The notes under the pieces: generated by a model | What the model saw: only the letters and a program-made list of their open reading frames with translations | Told to the model about the DNA's origin: nothing | The model's database searches: none | Origin: Anaerocolumna sp. AGMB13020 | GTDB lineage: Bacteria > Bacillota > Clostridia > Lachnospirales > Lachnospiraceae | Direction of reading: 5' to 3' | NCBI RefSeq assembly: GCF_033100115.1 | Contig: NZ_CP136910.1 | Span: forward strand, 2,170,001 to 2,234,000 | Length of the DNA: 64,000 nucleotides | Made by a program: the position numbers and the translations under genes | Shown: piece by piece, positions 27,561 to 36,512 of the stretch | How positions within the stretch are numbered: the first letter of the stretch is position 1 | Layout of the letters: the number at the start of each line of letters is the position of its first letter

Positions 27561-28559
27561 CTACTCTTCGTCCTCGAATTCATCCTCCTCAAGCATTACA
27601 TCCTCTTTCAGATGTTTACCGGGTATCTGGGTTTTCTGAGTATTAAATCTCTTTACATTGACCTGAGGCGTTGTAACATTTATCTTAGGTACTGCCTTAA
27701 CATAGTAATAATAATCGTCGTCTTCAAATTGCACATGTTCCACTGCTGAGTAATCTAAGGATAGGTGAAAGAACTGTATGATTCCTGTTATAATACCAGA
27801 GATCAGAGTCCCTACAATCATAGTCCCAATCTCATCCGCGGTATTAAATTTCAGGCTGGATATCAGGAAGCCCAAAATAATAGCAAAGCACCCCGCAACA
27901 ACAGCAATTTCATGAGAATAGTCAAACTTCATCTTCCACACAACCCAGGTAATCAGGATTGCCAGTGAGAAAACTATCATTGAAGTAAACAGCTGTTTAT
28001 TATCTTTTAATCCATCGACTACATAAGAATAAACAGTCATGGTATCTTCCAGGCTGACGGTAACTTGTATGGAAGCCGCTTCCTGTATTATACGCAACAG
28101 AAAATATATTATAACTCCAAGGCATGTGGGGATTATTGCTACCGGTGTTGCAAAAACACCTAACAATAAGGGTACCACATAAGGTATTTTTAGATAAAAC
28201 AATATGGGAACTGCAAGCACCACCACACCAAGCTTCGGTGTAAATCGTAAGAAGAGGCAGTACATCACAATAAATATTATTAGTATAATTGCCGACAATA
28301 TGACTGAAACTGCGTAAATATGCAAAAAAGCTACCACACCTGCAAATAAGAGCAGTACTGCTGAAGGGGTGAATGCACATAATAGCGATAAAGCAAGAAG
28401 TATCGGCATCTGCTTTAAGCGGTCATCATACCCTATGGTATTGTTCAGGGTCAGAAAGATAACCAGTGCAATAATAAACTTAAATACGGGCTTCATATAG
28501 ATATCATGTTTCTGATATAAGCTTTGGAGTCTCGCCCTCAAGACTAACAATGTCATCAT
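27561..28559 (-). CDS. Conserved clostridial polytopic membrane protein upstream of cdaA
   Basis: This 332-residue protein has about eight hydrophobic helices, among them KFIIALVIFLTLNN, LLLFAGVVAFLHIYAVSVILSAIILIIFIVMY and the pair near 200-250. Its polar C-terminal tail carries a run of Asp/Tyr (DDDYYYYV) and an acidic end. I do not recognise a transporter signature. Its place 68 bp before cdaA and 14 bp after another membrane protein suggests a c-di-AMP or wall-related role, which is inferred from position only. Confidence 0.65.
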   Translation of the reverse strand: MMTLLVLRARLQSLYQKHDIYMKPVFKFIIALVIFLTLNNTIGYDDRLKQMPILLALSLLCAFTPSAVLLLFAGVVAFLHIYAVSVILSAIILIIFIVMYCLFLRFTPKLGVVVLAVPILFYLKIPYVVPLLLGVFATPVAIIPTCLGVIIYFLLRIIQEAASIQVTVSLEDTMTVYSYVVDGLKDNKQLFTSMIVFSLAILITWVVWKMKFDYSHEIAVVAGCFAIILGFLISSLKFNTADEIGTMIVGTLISGIITGIIQFFHLSLDYSAVEHVQFEDDDYYYYVKAVPKINVTTPQVNVKRFNTQKTQIPGKHLKEDVMLEEDEFEDEE

Positions 28560-28573
28560 TTTTTTGCCTCCCC

Positions 28574-28975
28574 CTAATCTATGGTACTGTCGTCCTGATA
28601 ATGCTTATTCAGCTTTTTTAACAGTTTGAAGTACTTAGACAGGTTCTTTCTGGAATAATCATACTTAATGGAGTAACCGATCAAGGCACCGGTTATATAA
28701 ACAGCCATTATAATAATATAAAAGCCAAGCAGGTACTGCCCTATACGGACGATGTTCAGGGTAACGATCTTACTTATGAGAAATTCAGCATGGTACAAAC
28801 CAACCAAACACAGAATTAACAAATACCCAATCGTTATACTTACCGCAGTCTTGATAACCTGGTATCTGATATAGTCTGTTTTATAGTATTTGCTGATTTT
28901 TATATCCTCCTTGCATTTTCCCTGTTCAAAAGCAGCCAGTTTTGTCATAATCTTTATCTTTTTATTATCTAACAT
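28574..28975 (-). CDS. Small membrane protein, first gene of the cda operon
   Basis: This 133-residue protein has two strong hydrophobic segments, AVSITIGYLLILCLVGLYHAEFLI and GQYLLGFYIIIMAVYITGALIGYSI, and charged ends rich in Lys. No family is recognised. It lies 14 bp before the 332-residue membrane protein and opens the gene series leading to cdaA, cdaR and HPr. Confidence 0.6.
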   Translation of the reverse strand: MLDNKKIKIMTKLAAFEQGKCKEDIKISKYYKTDYIRYQVIKTAVSITIGYLLILCLVGLYHAEFLISKIVTLNIVRIGQYLLGFYIIIMAVYITGALIGYSIKYDYSRKNLSKYFKLLKKLNKHYQDDSTID

Positions 28976-29333
28976 CTGAATCCTCGCTTTCGCTTACCCT
29001 ATGGAAATTATATCGCCGGGTAAATTCCCGCTGTCCTGTCATGAAACTCTTACTTTACGAAAGTGAGGACAACTGAATAGTTATGGTTATTATATCATAA
29101 CCACCCGATGTTTTCGAGCCTTATTTTTCAAGTTTTCAGGTTTTTCCTGTATTTTATACCTTTTTTCATGAGATTTTTATTGTTCTTTCCATGGAGCGAT
29201 ATGCTATTATAGAAGGAAAGTACAGAATAGTATGTCATTTTGTGGAGTGGTGAATGCTTTTAAATAAAAAAAGCAGTTAAACAATAACAACAGTTTAACC
29301 ACTTTTATGATGATTTTCACAGACCTTGTTATT
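28976..29333. other. Intergenic region between the cda operon and agr locus 1
   Basis: These 358 bp contain the terminator of the agr locus 1 sensor genes (29263-29303), a short palindrome TGGTTATTATATCATAACCA (about 29084-29103) and the unlocated promoter of the cda operon. Confidence 0.5.
29263..29303 (-). terminator. Rho-independent terminator after the agr locus 1 kinase
   Basis: GTTTAACCACT (29293-29303) pairs with AGCAGTTAAAC (29272-29282). On the minus strand the stem is followed by seven T residues. It lies about 30 bp past the kinase stop codon. Confidence 0.8.
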
Positions 29334-30638
29334 TTATATTGGAATTCCAACGGTAACTTTAAATACAAGATTGTCATAATAAAAATCAATATATCCATCA
29401 TACTTTTTCACGGTTTCCTTAACGATCTTTATACCTAAGCCATGAATTTTTTTATCCTCTTTATCTGTAAGAAGTTTATTTCTCTTCTTTATGATGGAAT
29501 TTCCATAATTATTTTCAATTTTAATTATGAACATATCATTTATATTTTTCAAGGATAATCTAACCCAACGATCATCTTCCAGCTTGGTAGCTGCCTCGAT
29601 GGCATTGTCTATTAAATTGGATAAAATGCAATTTATGTCCCTGTCGCTTAGTTTTATTTCTTTTATCATATGGATATCATAAAGCATTCTTACATTAAGG
29701 CTTCTTGCTTCCATGCTTTTACTGTTTACGATAAAATCAATAATATCATTACCTGTCCATACTTCCATATCCTTATCATTGAAGGGTTTTATTATATCTT
29801 CCAAATAAGTTAGTGCTTCGCTTTGTCTCTGTTCTCTTACATATTTACGCAATATATTTAAATGGTTTTTAAGATCATGTGCTGTCTTCGATTGTTCCTC
29901 GTGTATTAATTTTAAGGAGTCATAATTCTTTTCCAGTACTATATTTTTCAGTTCAATCAGGTCTTTTTTTTCTGTAGTTATTTTATAACCAAGATAGAAA
30001 GCCACCGCTATCAGACATAAGATGAGGAATACCAGATAGGAAAGCCAATTAACCACGGTTGAGGAGTTAATTTCTACGATAATATAGTTAGCCAGATATC
30101 CCATTGCAATATAGCTAATTATACAGATTAGCAGAATCAAAAGTTTATACTTCTCAAGTACCTTTCGATACTTCAAAATTCCGTGAAATCTTGATATAAG
30201 CGTAAACACGATAATAAATTGAACAAGTTTCATCGCTAAGGAATAAAAAACCCTAATCAAAGAATGAGAGCTTGTAATGATATTTCCGTAAAAACTATTT
30301 CCAGTAAAGAGACTAATCAATACCAAAAGGTTTAACTCTGAAAAAGCAATGATAAATACTAAATAGATTGCTGATAAGGTCAAAGTATATAAATAATGCT
30401 TTTTAAATACAAAACAAGCTGTAATTGAAATATACGCCACACTAACATAAACGATATAACTTGAATATAAGTCATCATTTTGTAGTGCTAATAAAAAAAA
30501 GCTATAAACTAAGGAATATGGTATTAATTTTATTATTGAATTTCTTGCCCCCAATAAAAATCCAATAAATTTATAGCCTACATATACCTCTAAAAAATTC
30601 ACTATTATCTCCGTCGATATAAAAACTATATATTCCAT
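29334..30638 (-). CDS. AgrC-like GHKL sensor histidine kinase (agr locus 1)
   Basis: This 434-residue receptor has an N-terminal domain of about six transmembrane helices (to about 215) and a GHKL kinase domain. The phosphoacceptor histidine lies in SKTAHDLKNHLNILRKYV, the N box is CILSNLIDNAIEA and the G box is HGLGIKIVKETVKKYDGYIDF. This is the HPK10/AgrC plan for sensing a secreted peptide. It overlaps the response regulator gene by 13 bp. The likely ligand is the product of agrD1 at 32092, transcribed away from it. Confidence 0.88.
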   Translation of the reverse strand: MEYIVFISTEIIVNFLEVYVGYKFIGFLLGARNSIIKLIPYSLVYSFFLLALQNDDLYSSYIVYVSVAYISITACFVFKKHYLYTLTLSAIYLVFIIAFSELNLLVLISLFTGNSFYGNIITSSHSLIRVFYSLAMKLVQFIIVFTLISRFHGILKYRKVLEKYKLLILLICIISYIAMGYLANYIIVEINSSTVVNWLSYLVFLILCLIAVAFYLGYKITTEKKDLIELKNIVLEKNYDSLKLIHEEQSKTAHDLKNHLNILRKYVREQRQSEALTYLEDIIKPFNDKDMEVWTGNDIIDFIVNSKSMEARSLNVRMLYDIHMIKEIKLSDRDINCILSNLIDNAIEAATKLEDDRWVRLSLKNINDMFIIKIENNYGNSIIKKRNKLLTDKEDKKIHGLGIKIVKETVKKYDGYIDFYYDNLVFKVTVGIPI

Positions 30639-31351
30639 TTACTCTCACTCCAGTAGTTAAATATTTTAAGTTTGACATCCTGGGCATATACTCGTCCAAC
30701 GTGTAATATTTCTCCATCTCTCATATAAATATCATTAGCCTCTAGTTTGATTACATGAGAAATATTTACGATATACCCTCTTTCTATGAATAAAAACCTC
30801 TCTTGATCTAATTCAAGAAAAACATCCTTCAAACTTTTACGGACTCTACTGGTTTTATCATTACATACTAACATGGAGTTTTTTCCGTCCTTGTATATGT
30901 AATAAATGTTCTTAAAGGAAACTTTTTCATATCTGCTGCTATTGGAGATCAAATAGAATTTATCATCTATGGTATCAAATGTCGGAACTAAGTCATCCAG
31001 CGCTGCTACTAGCTTAAGGGATATCATGGATTTAGGAATATATCGAAATACATTGTATTCATAACCAATTAATGAATATTTAAGATGTGATGTAATAAAT
31101 ATTATAGGGGATGTTGTATCGCCTCTTCTTATTTTCTCTGCTATTTGTATACCGTTATAATTAGGCATCTCAATATCAAGAATATAAATATCATATTTAA
31201 TTTCTTCACCTAGATCAAACAACAACAATTCACTTTTATCATAACACTGAAGTTTTATTGCTTTATTTTTTTCATTAAAATATCTTACTATAATATCTTT
31301 TATTTCCGTAATATATACCTCATTATCGTCGACTACTGCAATTCTAATCAT
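30626..31351 (-). CDS. AgrA-like LytTR response regulator (agr locus 1)
   Basis: This response regulator has a receiver domain (IRIAVVDDNE at the start, phosphoacceptor Asp in YDIYILDIEMPNYNG, ITSHLKYSLIGY) and a C-terminal LytTR DNA-binding domain (KVSFKNIYYIYKDGKNSMLVCND, RFLFIERGYIVNISHVIKLEAN). I start at the ATG at 31351 because GGGGGTGG precedes it. A GTG three codons upstream is less well placed. LytTR proteins bind paired 9-10 bp direct repeats, and such repeats lie in front of agrB1, the biosynthetic operon and agrB2. Confidence 0.88.
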   Translation of the reverse strand: MIRIAVVDDNEVYITEIKDIIVRYFNEKNKAIKLQCYDKSELLLFDLGEEIKYDIYILDIEMPNYNGIQIAEKIRRGDTTSPIIFITSHLKYSLIGYEYNVFRYIPKSMISLKLVAALDDLVPTFDTIDDKFYLISNSSRYEKVSFKNIYYIYKDGKNSMLVCNDKTSRVRKSLKDVFLELDQERFLFIERGYIVNISHVIKLEANDIYMRDGEILHVGRVYAQDVKLKIFNYWSESKWNI

Positions 31352-31371
31352 TTGAACCACCCCCTTTACAT

Positions 31372-31400
31372 ATTATACCAAATCTCAAATAATATGGAAA
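31372..31400 (-). promoter_or_regulatory. Promoter of the agr locus 1 regulator-kinase operon
   Basis: On the minus strand, TTTCCA (31400-31395), a 17 bp spacer and TATAAT (31377-31372) precede the regulator gene. The -10 is extended by TGG. No TTTRARGWCA repeats precede it, so the sensor pair looks constitutively expressed, unlike agrB1. Confidence 0.65.
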
Positions 31401-31417
31401 GTTATTTCTAGGCTACA

Positions 31418-31481
31418 TTTAAGGACATAATCAAGTATTTTAAGGTCAGCTTATAGTTGGGATTTGTGGAATGCTTATAAT
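31418..31481 (+). promoter_or_regulatory. Putative LytTR operator and promoter of agrB1-agrD1
   Basis: Direct repeats TTTAAGGACA (31418-31427) and TTTAAGGTCA (31439-31448) start exactly 21 bp apart. After 27 bp comes TATAAT (31476-31481). The -35 position (ATAGTT) is poor, as expected for an activator-dependent promoter. The same geometry occurs at 46459-46522 and 49067-49130. A start near 31488 would exclude in-frame starts before 31488 for agrB1. Confidence 0.75.
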
Positions 31482-31520
31482 GAAGTAAAAGTACAGCTAA
31501 AACAGAAAAGGTGGTCAAAG

Positions 31521-32108
31521 GTGTTAGATTTTATCTCAAACAAAAGTACCTGTTTACTTATGAGAAAGAATTCTATAGAGGAAGAGGATAAAGAGTTATA
31601 TATGTATGGCTTTTATATTATTTATTCTACTTTATTTATTATTTTAAGTATAACTGCAATATCCTGTTTTATTTTTAATGATATAATCTATAGCTTTCTT
31701 TACATAATTGTTTTTATTCCAGTAAGGGCTTTTGCAGGAGGATATCATTCTAATAGTTACTTTGGTTGTTTTTCAATCAGTAATGTACTCTTTATAATTG
31801 CTACGTTTTTAACAATTTTTTTAAATAACAAACCCGTGCTTATGCAATTCATCTTGTTACTTTTTTTCTCATTGTATATTTGCTGGAATCAACACTCCGA
31901 AAAGAAAGAGGAACCAGAATTTACCCGGGAAGAGCATAATAAATTTCATAGAAATGTTACGATTCTATGCATTTTCTGGTATTTCGTTTTTGGTATCCTA
32001 CAGTACTTCACAAGAAATAGCGGCATGATAGTCTCGGCTATGCTTATTGTTGCTATAATGATACATATAAAAAATAGAAAGGAGAAAAATCATGACAGCA
32101 GTTTCTAA
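31521..32108 (+). CDS. agrB: AgrB-like autoinducer-processing membrane endopeptidase (agr locus 1)
   Basis: AgrB cleaves the C-terminal tail of AgrD and closes the lactone or thiolactone ring. The catalytic His and Cys are in RAFAGGYHSNSYFGC, with the family spacing of six residues between them. About five transmembrane helices follow. I choose the GTG at 31521, preceded by AAAGGTGG, giving 196 residues. The longer frame from 31464 would start upstream of the predicted transcription start. The end overlaps agrD1 by 17 bp. Confidence 0.88.
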   Translation: MLDFISNKSTCLLMRKNSIEEEDKELYMYGFYIIYSTLFIILSITAISCFIFNDIIYSFLYIIVFIPVRAFAGGYHSNSYFGCFSISNVLFIIATFLTIFLNNKPVLMQFILLLFFSLYICWNQHSEKKEEPEFTREEHNKFHRNVTILCIFWYFVFGILQYFTRNSGMIVSAMLIVAIMIHIKNRKEKNHDSSF

Positions 32109-32202
32109 GTTAGTGAATTTACTAGCATCCATGAGCTTAAATACCAAATCAGCTTTTTTCGCTTATCAGCCGAAAAGACCCACTAAAATTATTAAGAAAT
32201 AG
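32092..32202 (+). CDS. agrD: AgrD-like autoinducing peptide precursor 1
   Basis: This 36-residue peptide starts at an ATG with GAAAGGAG before it and overlaps the agrB1 end. It has an amphipathic N terminus (MTAVSKLVNLLASMSLN), then SAFFAYQPKRP and a very basic tail ending KIIKK. There is no Cys, so Ser20 would be the ring residue. The S-x-x-F-x-[YH]-QPK pattern is shared with agrD2 at 48674, which has the same Ser-to-QPK distance. The acidic tail typical of AgrD is missing here. Confidence 0.78.
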   Translation: MTAVSKLVNLLASMSLNTKSAFFAYQPKRPTKIIKK

Positions 32203-32243
32203 TTTATTCAGTCAGTTTTCTTCCTTAATTGAACCATTTATTT

Positions 32244-32296
32244 TAAAAAAAGTGGCTGTTACCTTTCCGATTCTTCAATCGTTAAGTGTGACAGCC
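32244..32296 (-). terminator. Terminator at the end of the biosynthetic operon
   Basis: GGCTGTTAC (from 32254) pairs with GTGACAGCC (to 32296), with an inner GATT/AATC stem. On the minus strand it is followed by ACTTTTTTT. It ends transcription after the dehydratase gene and may also stop agrB1-agrD1 transcripts from the other side. Confidence 0.8.
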
Positions 32297-32327
32297 CCTT
32301 GGTATCTTTTCATCAATATATCCTTCT

Positions 32328-32822
32328 TTATCTTTTCACCTTACTTTTCTCTGTTACTATTATCGAACCTTTTGCTACAATCTTTTGATCGACATATGCG
32401 GTCACTTTAGCTTCTATATAGTTATCCCAACTATGTATATTCCTTGATTCTAATATAATCTGGTCCCCCGGTTTGATAATTTTATAGTGACGCATCTTAT
32501 TCACTCCTGCCAGGTATCCTATCTTTGCTTGTGAATCTTCATCATTTGTGTATGCGTACATAATTCCACTGATTTGAGCTAATGCTTCAATTAATAATGC
32601 CCCTGGAAATATATTATTATCAGGAAAGTGACCTTGAAAAAAAGGTTCATTATGACTTACATTTTTAATACCCAGTGCATATTCTTTTGGTTTTACTTCT
32701 AAAATTCGATCAACAAGTAAAAACGGATACTTATGCGGTAATATTTCTTTTACATCTCGTAGATTCTCAGTTATGACATCATCTAATCCTGTCTCAACGG
32801 CATTATTACCATACATAACCAT
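32328..32822 (-). CDS. FabZ-like (3R)-hydroxyacyl-ACP dehydratase (cluster DH)
   Basis: This 164-residue hotdog dehydratase removes water from 3-hydroxyacyl-ACP. FabZ catalytic residues are present: H65 in GHFPD and E79 in LIEALAQISG, with PFLLVDRI before them. The gene overlaps the NRPS stop. The ATG at 32816 has better spacing from GAGGAGG than the one at 32822. It is the last gene of the operon and supplies the dehydration step for the cluster acyl chain. No enoyl reductase accompanies it, so the double bonds may remain. Confidence 0.88.
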   Translation of the reverse strand: MVMYGNNAVETGLDDVITENLRDVKEILPHKYPFLLVDRILEVKPKEYALGIKNVSHNEPFFQGHFPDNNIFPGALLIEALAQISGIMYAYTNDEDSQAKIGYLAGVNKMRHYKIIKPGDQIILESRNIHSWDNYIEAKVTAYVDQKIVAKGSIIVTEKSKVKR

Positions 32823-35778
32823 TAACCTCCTCTTCTAATCTCTCTACAAAATCATCAATAAATCTTGTATCATATAATGCAGCATTATATTTGATCTCAA
32901 ATTGTATTTTTCGATTCTCTTCTATAACACCAAAATAGAAGCTTCTGTTTGTTATATCCGGGTTAAAATTGATAGAATTGATTTCTTCTATCAGCTCCGG
33001 ATATTTTTCCAAACAAGACCAATTATTCTGATAATTAAAGCAAATATCAAATATCTCACCATCCTCCAGCTCCTCCATCGGTAAAAGCTGATACAAGCAG
33101 CTCTGAGAAATATTTTGATGCATCAACATATTCTGTACTTCTTTTTGAATCGTTTTTAAAATATCCCCATCTTCCCAGGTAAATATCAAAGGTAATACAT
33201 TTGTAAACATTCCCAGTACTCCGTTATCAATTAATTGATTCCTTCCTGGTAAATAGCATCCAATTCTCATCGTATCAGCATTTGTGTATAGCCTAATTAC
33301 TTTTATAAAAACCGAAAGTAAAGCTATAAACAGGGAGATATTATTCTGCTTAGACATTTTCATCAAATTACTATACATATCTTTGGAACAATTATAATGA
33401 TAAAGCTCAAAGCTTATATCCTTATTCGTACTTGTGGCAGCCGGCAATTTTGTTCTTAATGGAGATTTGTCAAGTTGGCCTTTCCAAAAATGAATTGTTT
33501 TTTCTTCTAAAAAGTTATTTTTACTCAAATAAGAGATAAAACCCAATCTTTCTTTTCCTTTATCATTACCGTACAAACTAAAAACATCTGAAAGAAAATA
33601 TTGAACAGAAATGAAGTCTAATAAGATGTGTTTTACATTAAGAATAATTTCTTTATCCTTGACTTTTACAACTTCCACCAACTCATCCCCAAAAAGATCC
33701 AGATATGAAATTTGATTTACCAATTCACCTTCCTGGGTTTGTTTGATTTTTAGTGACTGTGGTGTTTCTTTTAGTATACAAAAGCATCTGTTCCTTTTAC
33801 GTATAAATCGAACTCTAAATGTTTCATTTATGGACATTATCGTGTTTATACATTGTTCCAGTCTATCAATATCAGGTTCCTCTTTGAATTTTATCCTGTA
33901 TATTAATGAATATCCCAATAACTCAGACTTAGATTTTTGACTGTTAATTGCCTTTCGCTCTAAATCAAATAATTTTTTTTGTGATTCAATGATTGGATAT
34001 TCTATTTCGACCGGACTACTATTCGTCACCGGGGTCATGCTGCTTTTTAATTGTGGATTAAGTGACTTTAAGTAATGAAGGATTTCCTCTATTGTTTCAC
34101 TGGCATATACCTTAGATATGTCCAAGTCTATATCATACCTAGTTAAGATATCACTAATAAATGCTAACATTGTAATCGAATCGCCACCTAAGGTGTAAAA
34201 TGATTTTCTCTTATCGATCCCATTGTATCCAATTAGCTTCTCCAGTAATTGAGAAATGAAATCTTCAATGCTTAGCTCCTGATTATCCTTGATATGATGC
34301 AAGAGCAAATGGTAATCAATTTTTCCATTTTGATTGATGGGGAACTCCTTGCAGTACCTGATTTCTTGCGGAATCATATAATATGGAAGTTCTTCTCTTA
34401 AACGTTTTTTGATTTCATTTATATTGTATTCTATCTCTCCCACATAAAAAGCATAAAGTCTGGTAAAATCATTTTCGTCTTTCTTGGTTATTACCCTGGC
34501 CTCTTTAATATTTGAAATTTTTTCTATTGCATGTTCTATTTCTTCAATTTCAACTCTATATCCATTGATCTTGCACTGTCGGTCTACTCTTCCAACAAAT
34601 TCAAAAACTCCATTTTCATCTTGTTTTACAAGATCTCCCGTTCTATATGACTTAGGATGCGGCCCGTTAGGAATTGAATCAAAAGGATTAGGCTTTATCT
34701 CTCTTTTACTAATATACCCCATACCAACGCAGTCACCGAAAATAACCATTTCACCAACTTCACCAACACTTAAAAATTTATCTCCATCCATAACTCGTAA
34801 GATGGAATTACTTGTATTAATTCCGATTGGTATGGACTTCATTTTTTTTATATTTCTCTTGTTTAATTCATAATAAGTGACCAACACCGTACATTCCGCA
34901 GGACCATAGGAGTTATATAAAATGAAGTTATCCTTGTCTATCAGGTCTATTACTTCTGCAGCCAGATTATAACTTAATACATCACCAATACAGAAAATTA
35001 CACTGGTATGTAATCTAAGACCTCTATGGCATTTTAAATGATTGGCTATTAACCGCAGGTAATTGGGGGTAGCATCTATAAGATCAATCCGAAAATTATT
35101 CAGATACGTTACTATTTTTTCCCCATTTTGCTTTTCATCCTCAGAAATAATATGTAAATTATGTCCCTTAAACAAACTGGCATAAATCATAAGTACACAC
35201 ATATCAAAACCAAATGGTGCAATAACACTTGTATTGATATTCTCTCGATTTGGCAATGAAATGAATTCCTTCGCCCATTTGTTATACAATTCTATTACAT
35301 TAAAATGGTTGATTAATAAACCTTTTGGTTTTCCTGTTGAACCGGAGGTATAAATAATATAAGCACCTAATTGCTGGTGAATTATAGGTAATTTAGCAGG
35401 ATTAAATACATTGTCTGAATCAGAGAAATTTGATTCAAAGATATTACGGTATCTTTTATCATCAATAAAAATACAAGCATCTGAATCTTCCAGCATAAAC
35501 TGTTTTCTATCTTCCGGATAACTTATGTCAATAAACATGTAAGTGCATCCAGCTTTTAAAACTCCCAGCATAGCAACGATGCAATCTTTGCTTCTTTCCA
35601 TACTAATGGCTACAACGCTACCCACTGTAATCTTTGAAGATACTATGTAGTATGCCACGGTATTACTTCGTTCCTCTAATTTATTATACGTATAACTGCC
35701 CTTTGAATCTGTCAGCGCCGGTAAATCGCTATATCGATCCATGGCATCCTTAAAGTATGTTATTATTGATTTCTCCAA
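32806..35778 (-). CDS. NRPS module: adenylation-PCP-condensation
   Basis: This 990-residue single-module synthetase has the order A-PCP-C. The A domain (1-495) shows YTSGSTGKPKG (143-153), NSYGPAECT (289-297), YRTGDL (378-383) and the catalytic lysine in NGKID (K486). The PCP serine is S534 in LGGDS. The C-terminal condensation domain (about 595-990) has KHILLDF (716-722) where HHxxxDG is usual. The catalytic second His and the Asp are kept, the first His and the Gly are not. There is no thioesterase domain. It probably loads one amino acid and joins it to an acyl chain or passes it to another acceptor. Substrate specificity was not assigned. Confidence 0.88.
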   Translation of the reverse strand: MEKSIITYFKDAMDRYSDLPALTDSKGSYTYNKLEERSNTVAYYIVSSKITVGSVVAISMERSKDCIVAMLGVLKAGCTYMFIDISYPEDRKQFMLEDSDACIFIDDKRYRNIFESNFSDSDNVFNPAKLPIIHQQLGAYIIYTSGSTGKPKGLLINHFNVIELYNKWAKEFISLPNRENINTSVIAPFGFDMCVLMIYASLFKGHNLHIISEDEKQNGEKIVTYLNNFRIDLIDATPNYLRLIANHLKCHRGLRLHTSVIFCIGDVLSYNLAAEVIDLIDKDNFILYNSYGPAECTVLVTYYELNKRNIKKMKSIPIGINTSNSILRVMDGDKFLSVGEVGEMVIFGDCVGMGYISKREIKPNPFDSIPNGPHPKSYRTGDLVKQDENGVFEFVGRVDRQCKINGYRVEIEEIEHAIEKISNIKEARVITKKDENDFTRLYAFYVGEIEYNINEIKKRLREELPYYMIPQEIRYCKEFPINQNGKIDYHLLLHHIKDNQELSIEDFISQLLEKLIGYNGIDKRKSFYTLGGDSITMLAFISDILTRYDIDLDISKVYASETIEEILHYLKSLNPQLKSSMTPVTNSSPVEIEYPIIESQKKLFDLERKAINSQKSKSELLGYSLIYRIKFKEEPDIDRLEQCINTIMSINETFRVRFIRKRNRCFCILKETPQSLKIKQTQEGELVNQISYLDLFGDELVEVVKVKDKEIILNVKHILLDFISVQYFLSDVFSLYGNDKGKERLGFISYLSKNNFLEEKTIHFWKGQLDKSPLRTKLPAATSTNKDISFELYHYNCSKDMYSNLMKMSKQNNISLFIALLSVFIKVIRLYTNADTMRIGCYLPGRNQLIDNGVLGMFTNVLPLIFTWEDGDILKTIQKEVQNMLMHQNISQSCLYQLLPMEELEDGEIFDICFNYQNNWSCLEKYPELIEEINSINFNPDITNRSFYFGVIEENRKIQFEIKYNAALYDTRFIDDFVERLEEEVNGYVW

Positions 35779-36501
35779 TTATAACCGTCCCCCATCCACT
35801 ACTAATGTTTGTGCTGTGATATAAGATGAACTGTCGCTTCCAAGAAAATACACTGCGTCAGCGACTTCCTCCGGTTTGCCTAGACGCTTTAAAGGAATCT
35901 CTCCAATAGATTTTTGGATTTTTACATTGTTAGTGTCAACCATGTCAGTATCTATAAATCCAGGGGCTACTATATTAGCTCTTATATTTTTTCTTGCATA
36001 TTCTCTCGCCAGACATTCAGTTAAACCAATAAGTCCAGCCTTGGAGGCTGCATAATTCGTCTGCCCCGCATCCGGCCGGATTCCCCCCGTGGAAGAAACT
36101 GTAACAATACTTGCCCCTGATTTAAAATTAAGATTTAAAAACAACGATTTAATGACATCCCTGCATCCAATTAGGTTCGTATTTAATACACTGTGAAAGA
36201 CTTCATCCGTCATTGTTATAAAAGAATCATCTCTGACAATTCCACTGCAATATACAATACAGTCAACAACAGAAAAAGTTTTGTCTACAAAATCACTAAA
36301 TTTTTCTATAGAGCTCTTATCAGTAACATCTAACTGACACGAATGAATGGATACCGGAAGGTCATCTGTATTTATGATATCTTCCACACTTTTATTCGAT
36401 TTGTGATAACTATAGATTATATTATAATCATGGGTTGAAAATTTACGTACAATTGCTGTACCTATCCCACCTGAACCTCCAATAATTACTGCACTTTTCA
36501 T
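35779..36501 (-). CDS. FabG-like 3-oxoacyl-ACP reductase (cluster KR)
   Basis: This 240-residue short-chain dehydrogenase has the NADPH loop GGSGGIGTAIV near the N terminus, the catalytic Ser in VTVSSTGG and the YxxxK motif in TNYAASKAG. The end VDGG is FabG-like. It would reduce 3-oxoacyl-ACP made by the KS pair. It abuts the NRPS gene (stop to start) and follows the KS-like gene by 11 bp. Confidence 0.88.
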   Translation of the reverse strand: MKSAVIIGGSGGIGTAIVRKFSTHDYNIIYSYHKSNKSVEDIINTDDLPVSIHSCQLDVTDKSSIEKFSDFVDKTFSVVDCIVYCSGIVRDDSFITMTDEVFHSVLNTNLIGCRDVIKSLFLNLNFKSGASIVTVSSTGGIRPDAGQTNYAASKAGLIGLTECLAREYARKNIRANIVAPGFIDTDMVDTNNVKIQKSIGEIPLKRLGKPEEVADAVYFLGSDSSSYITAQTLVVDGGRL

Positions 36502-36512
36502 AAATCACCCAT

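Noticed and set aside
31464..31520. Longer N terminus of AgrB1 starting at a TTG
   Set aside because: It would start upstream of the predicted transcription start and has no ribosome site, whereas the GTG at 31521 has AAAGGTGG before it.
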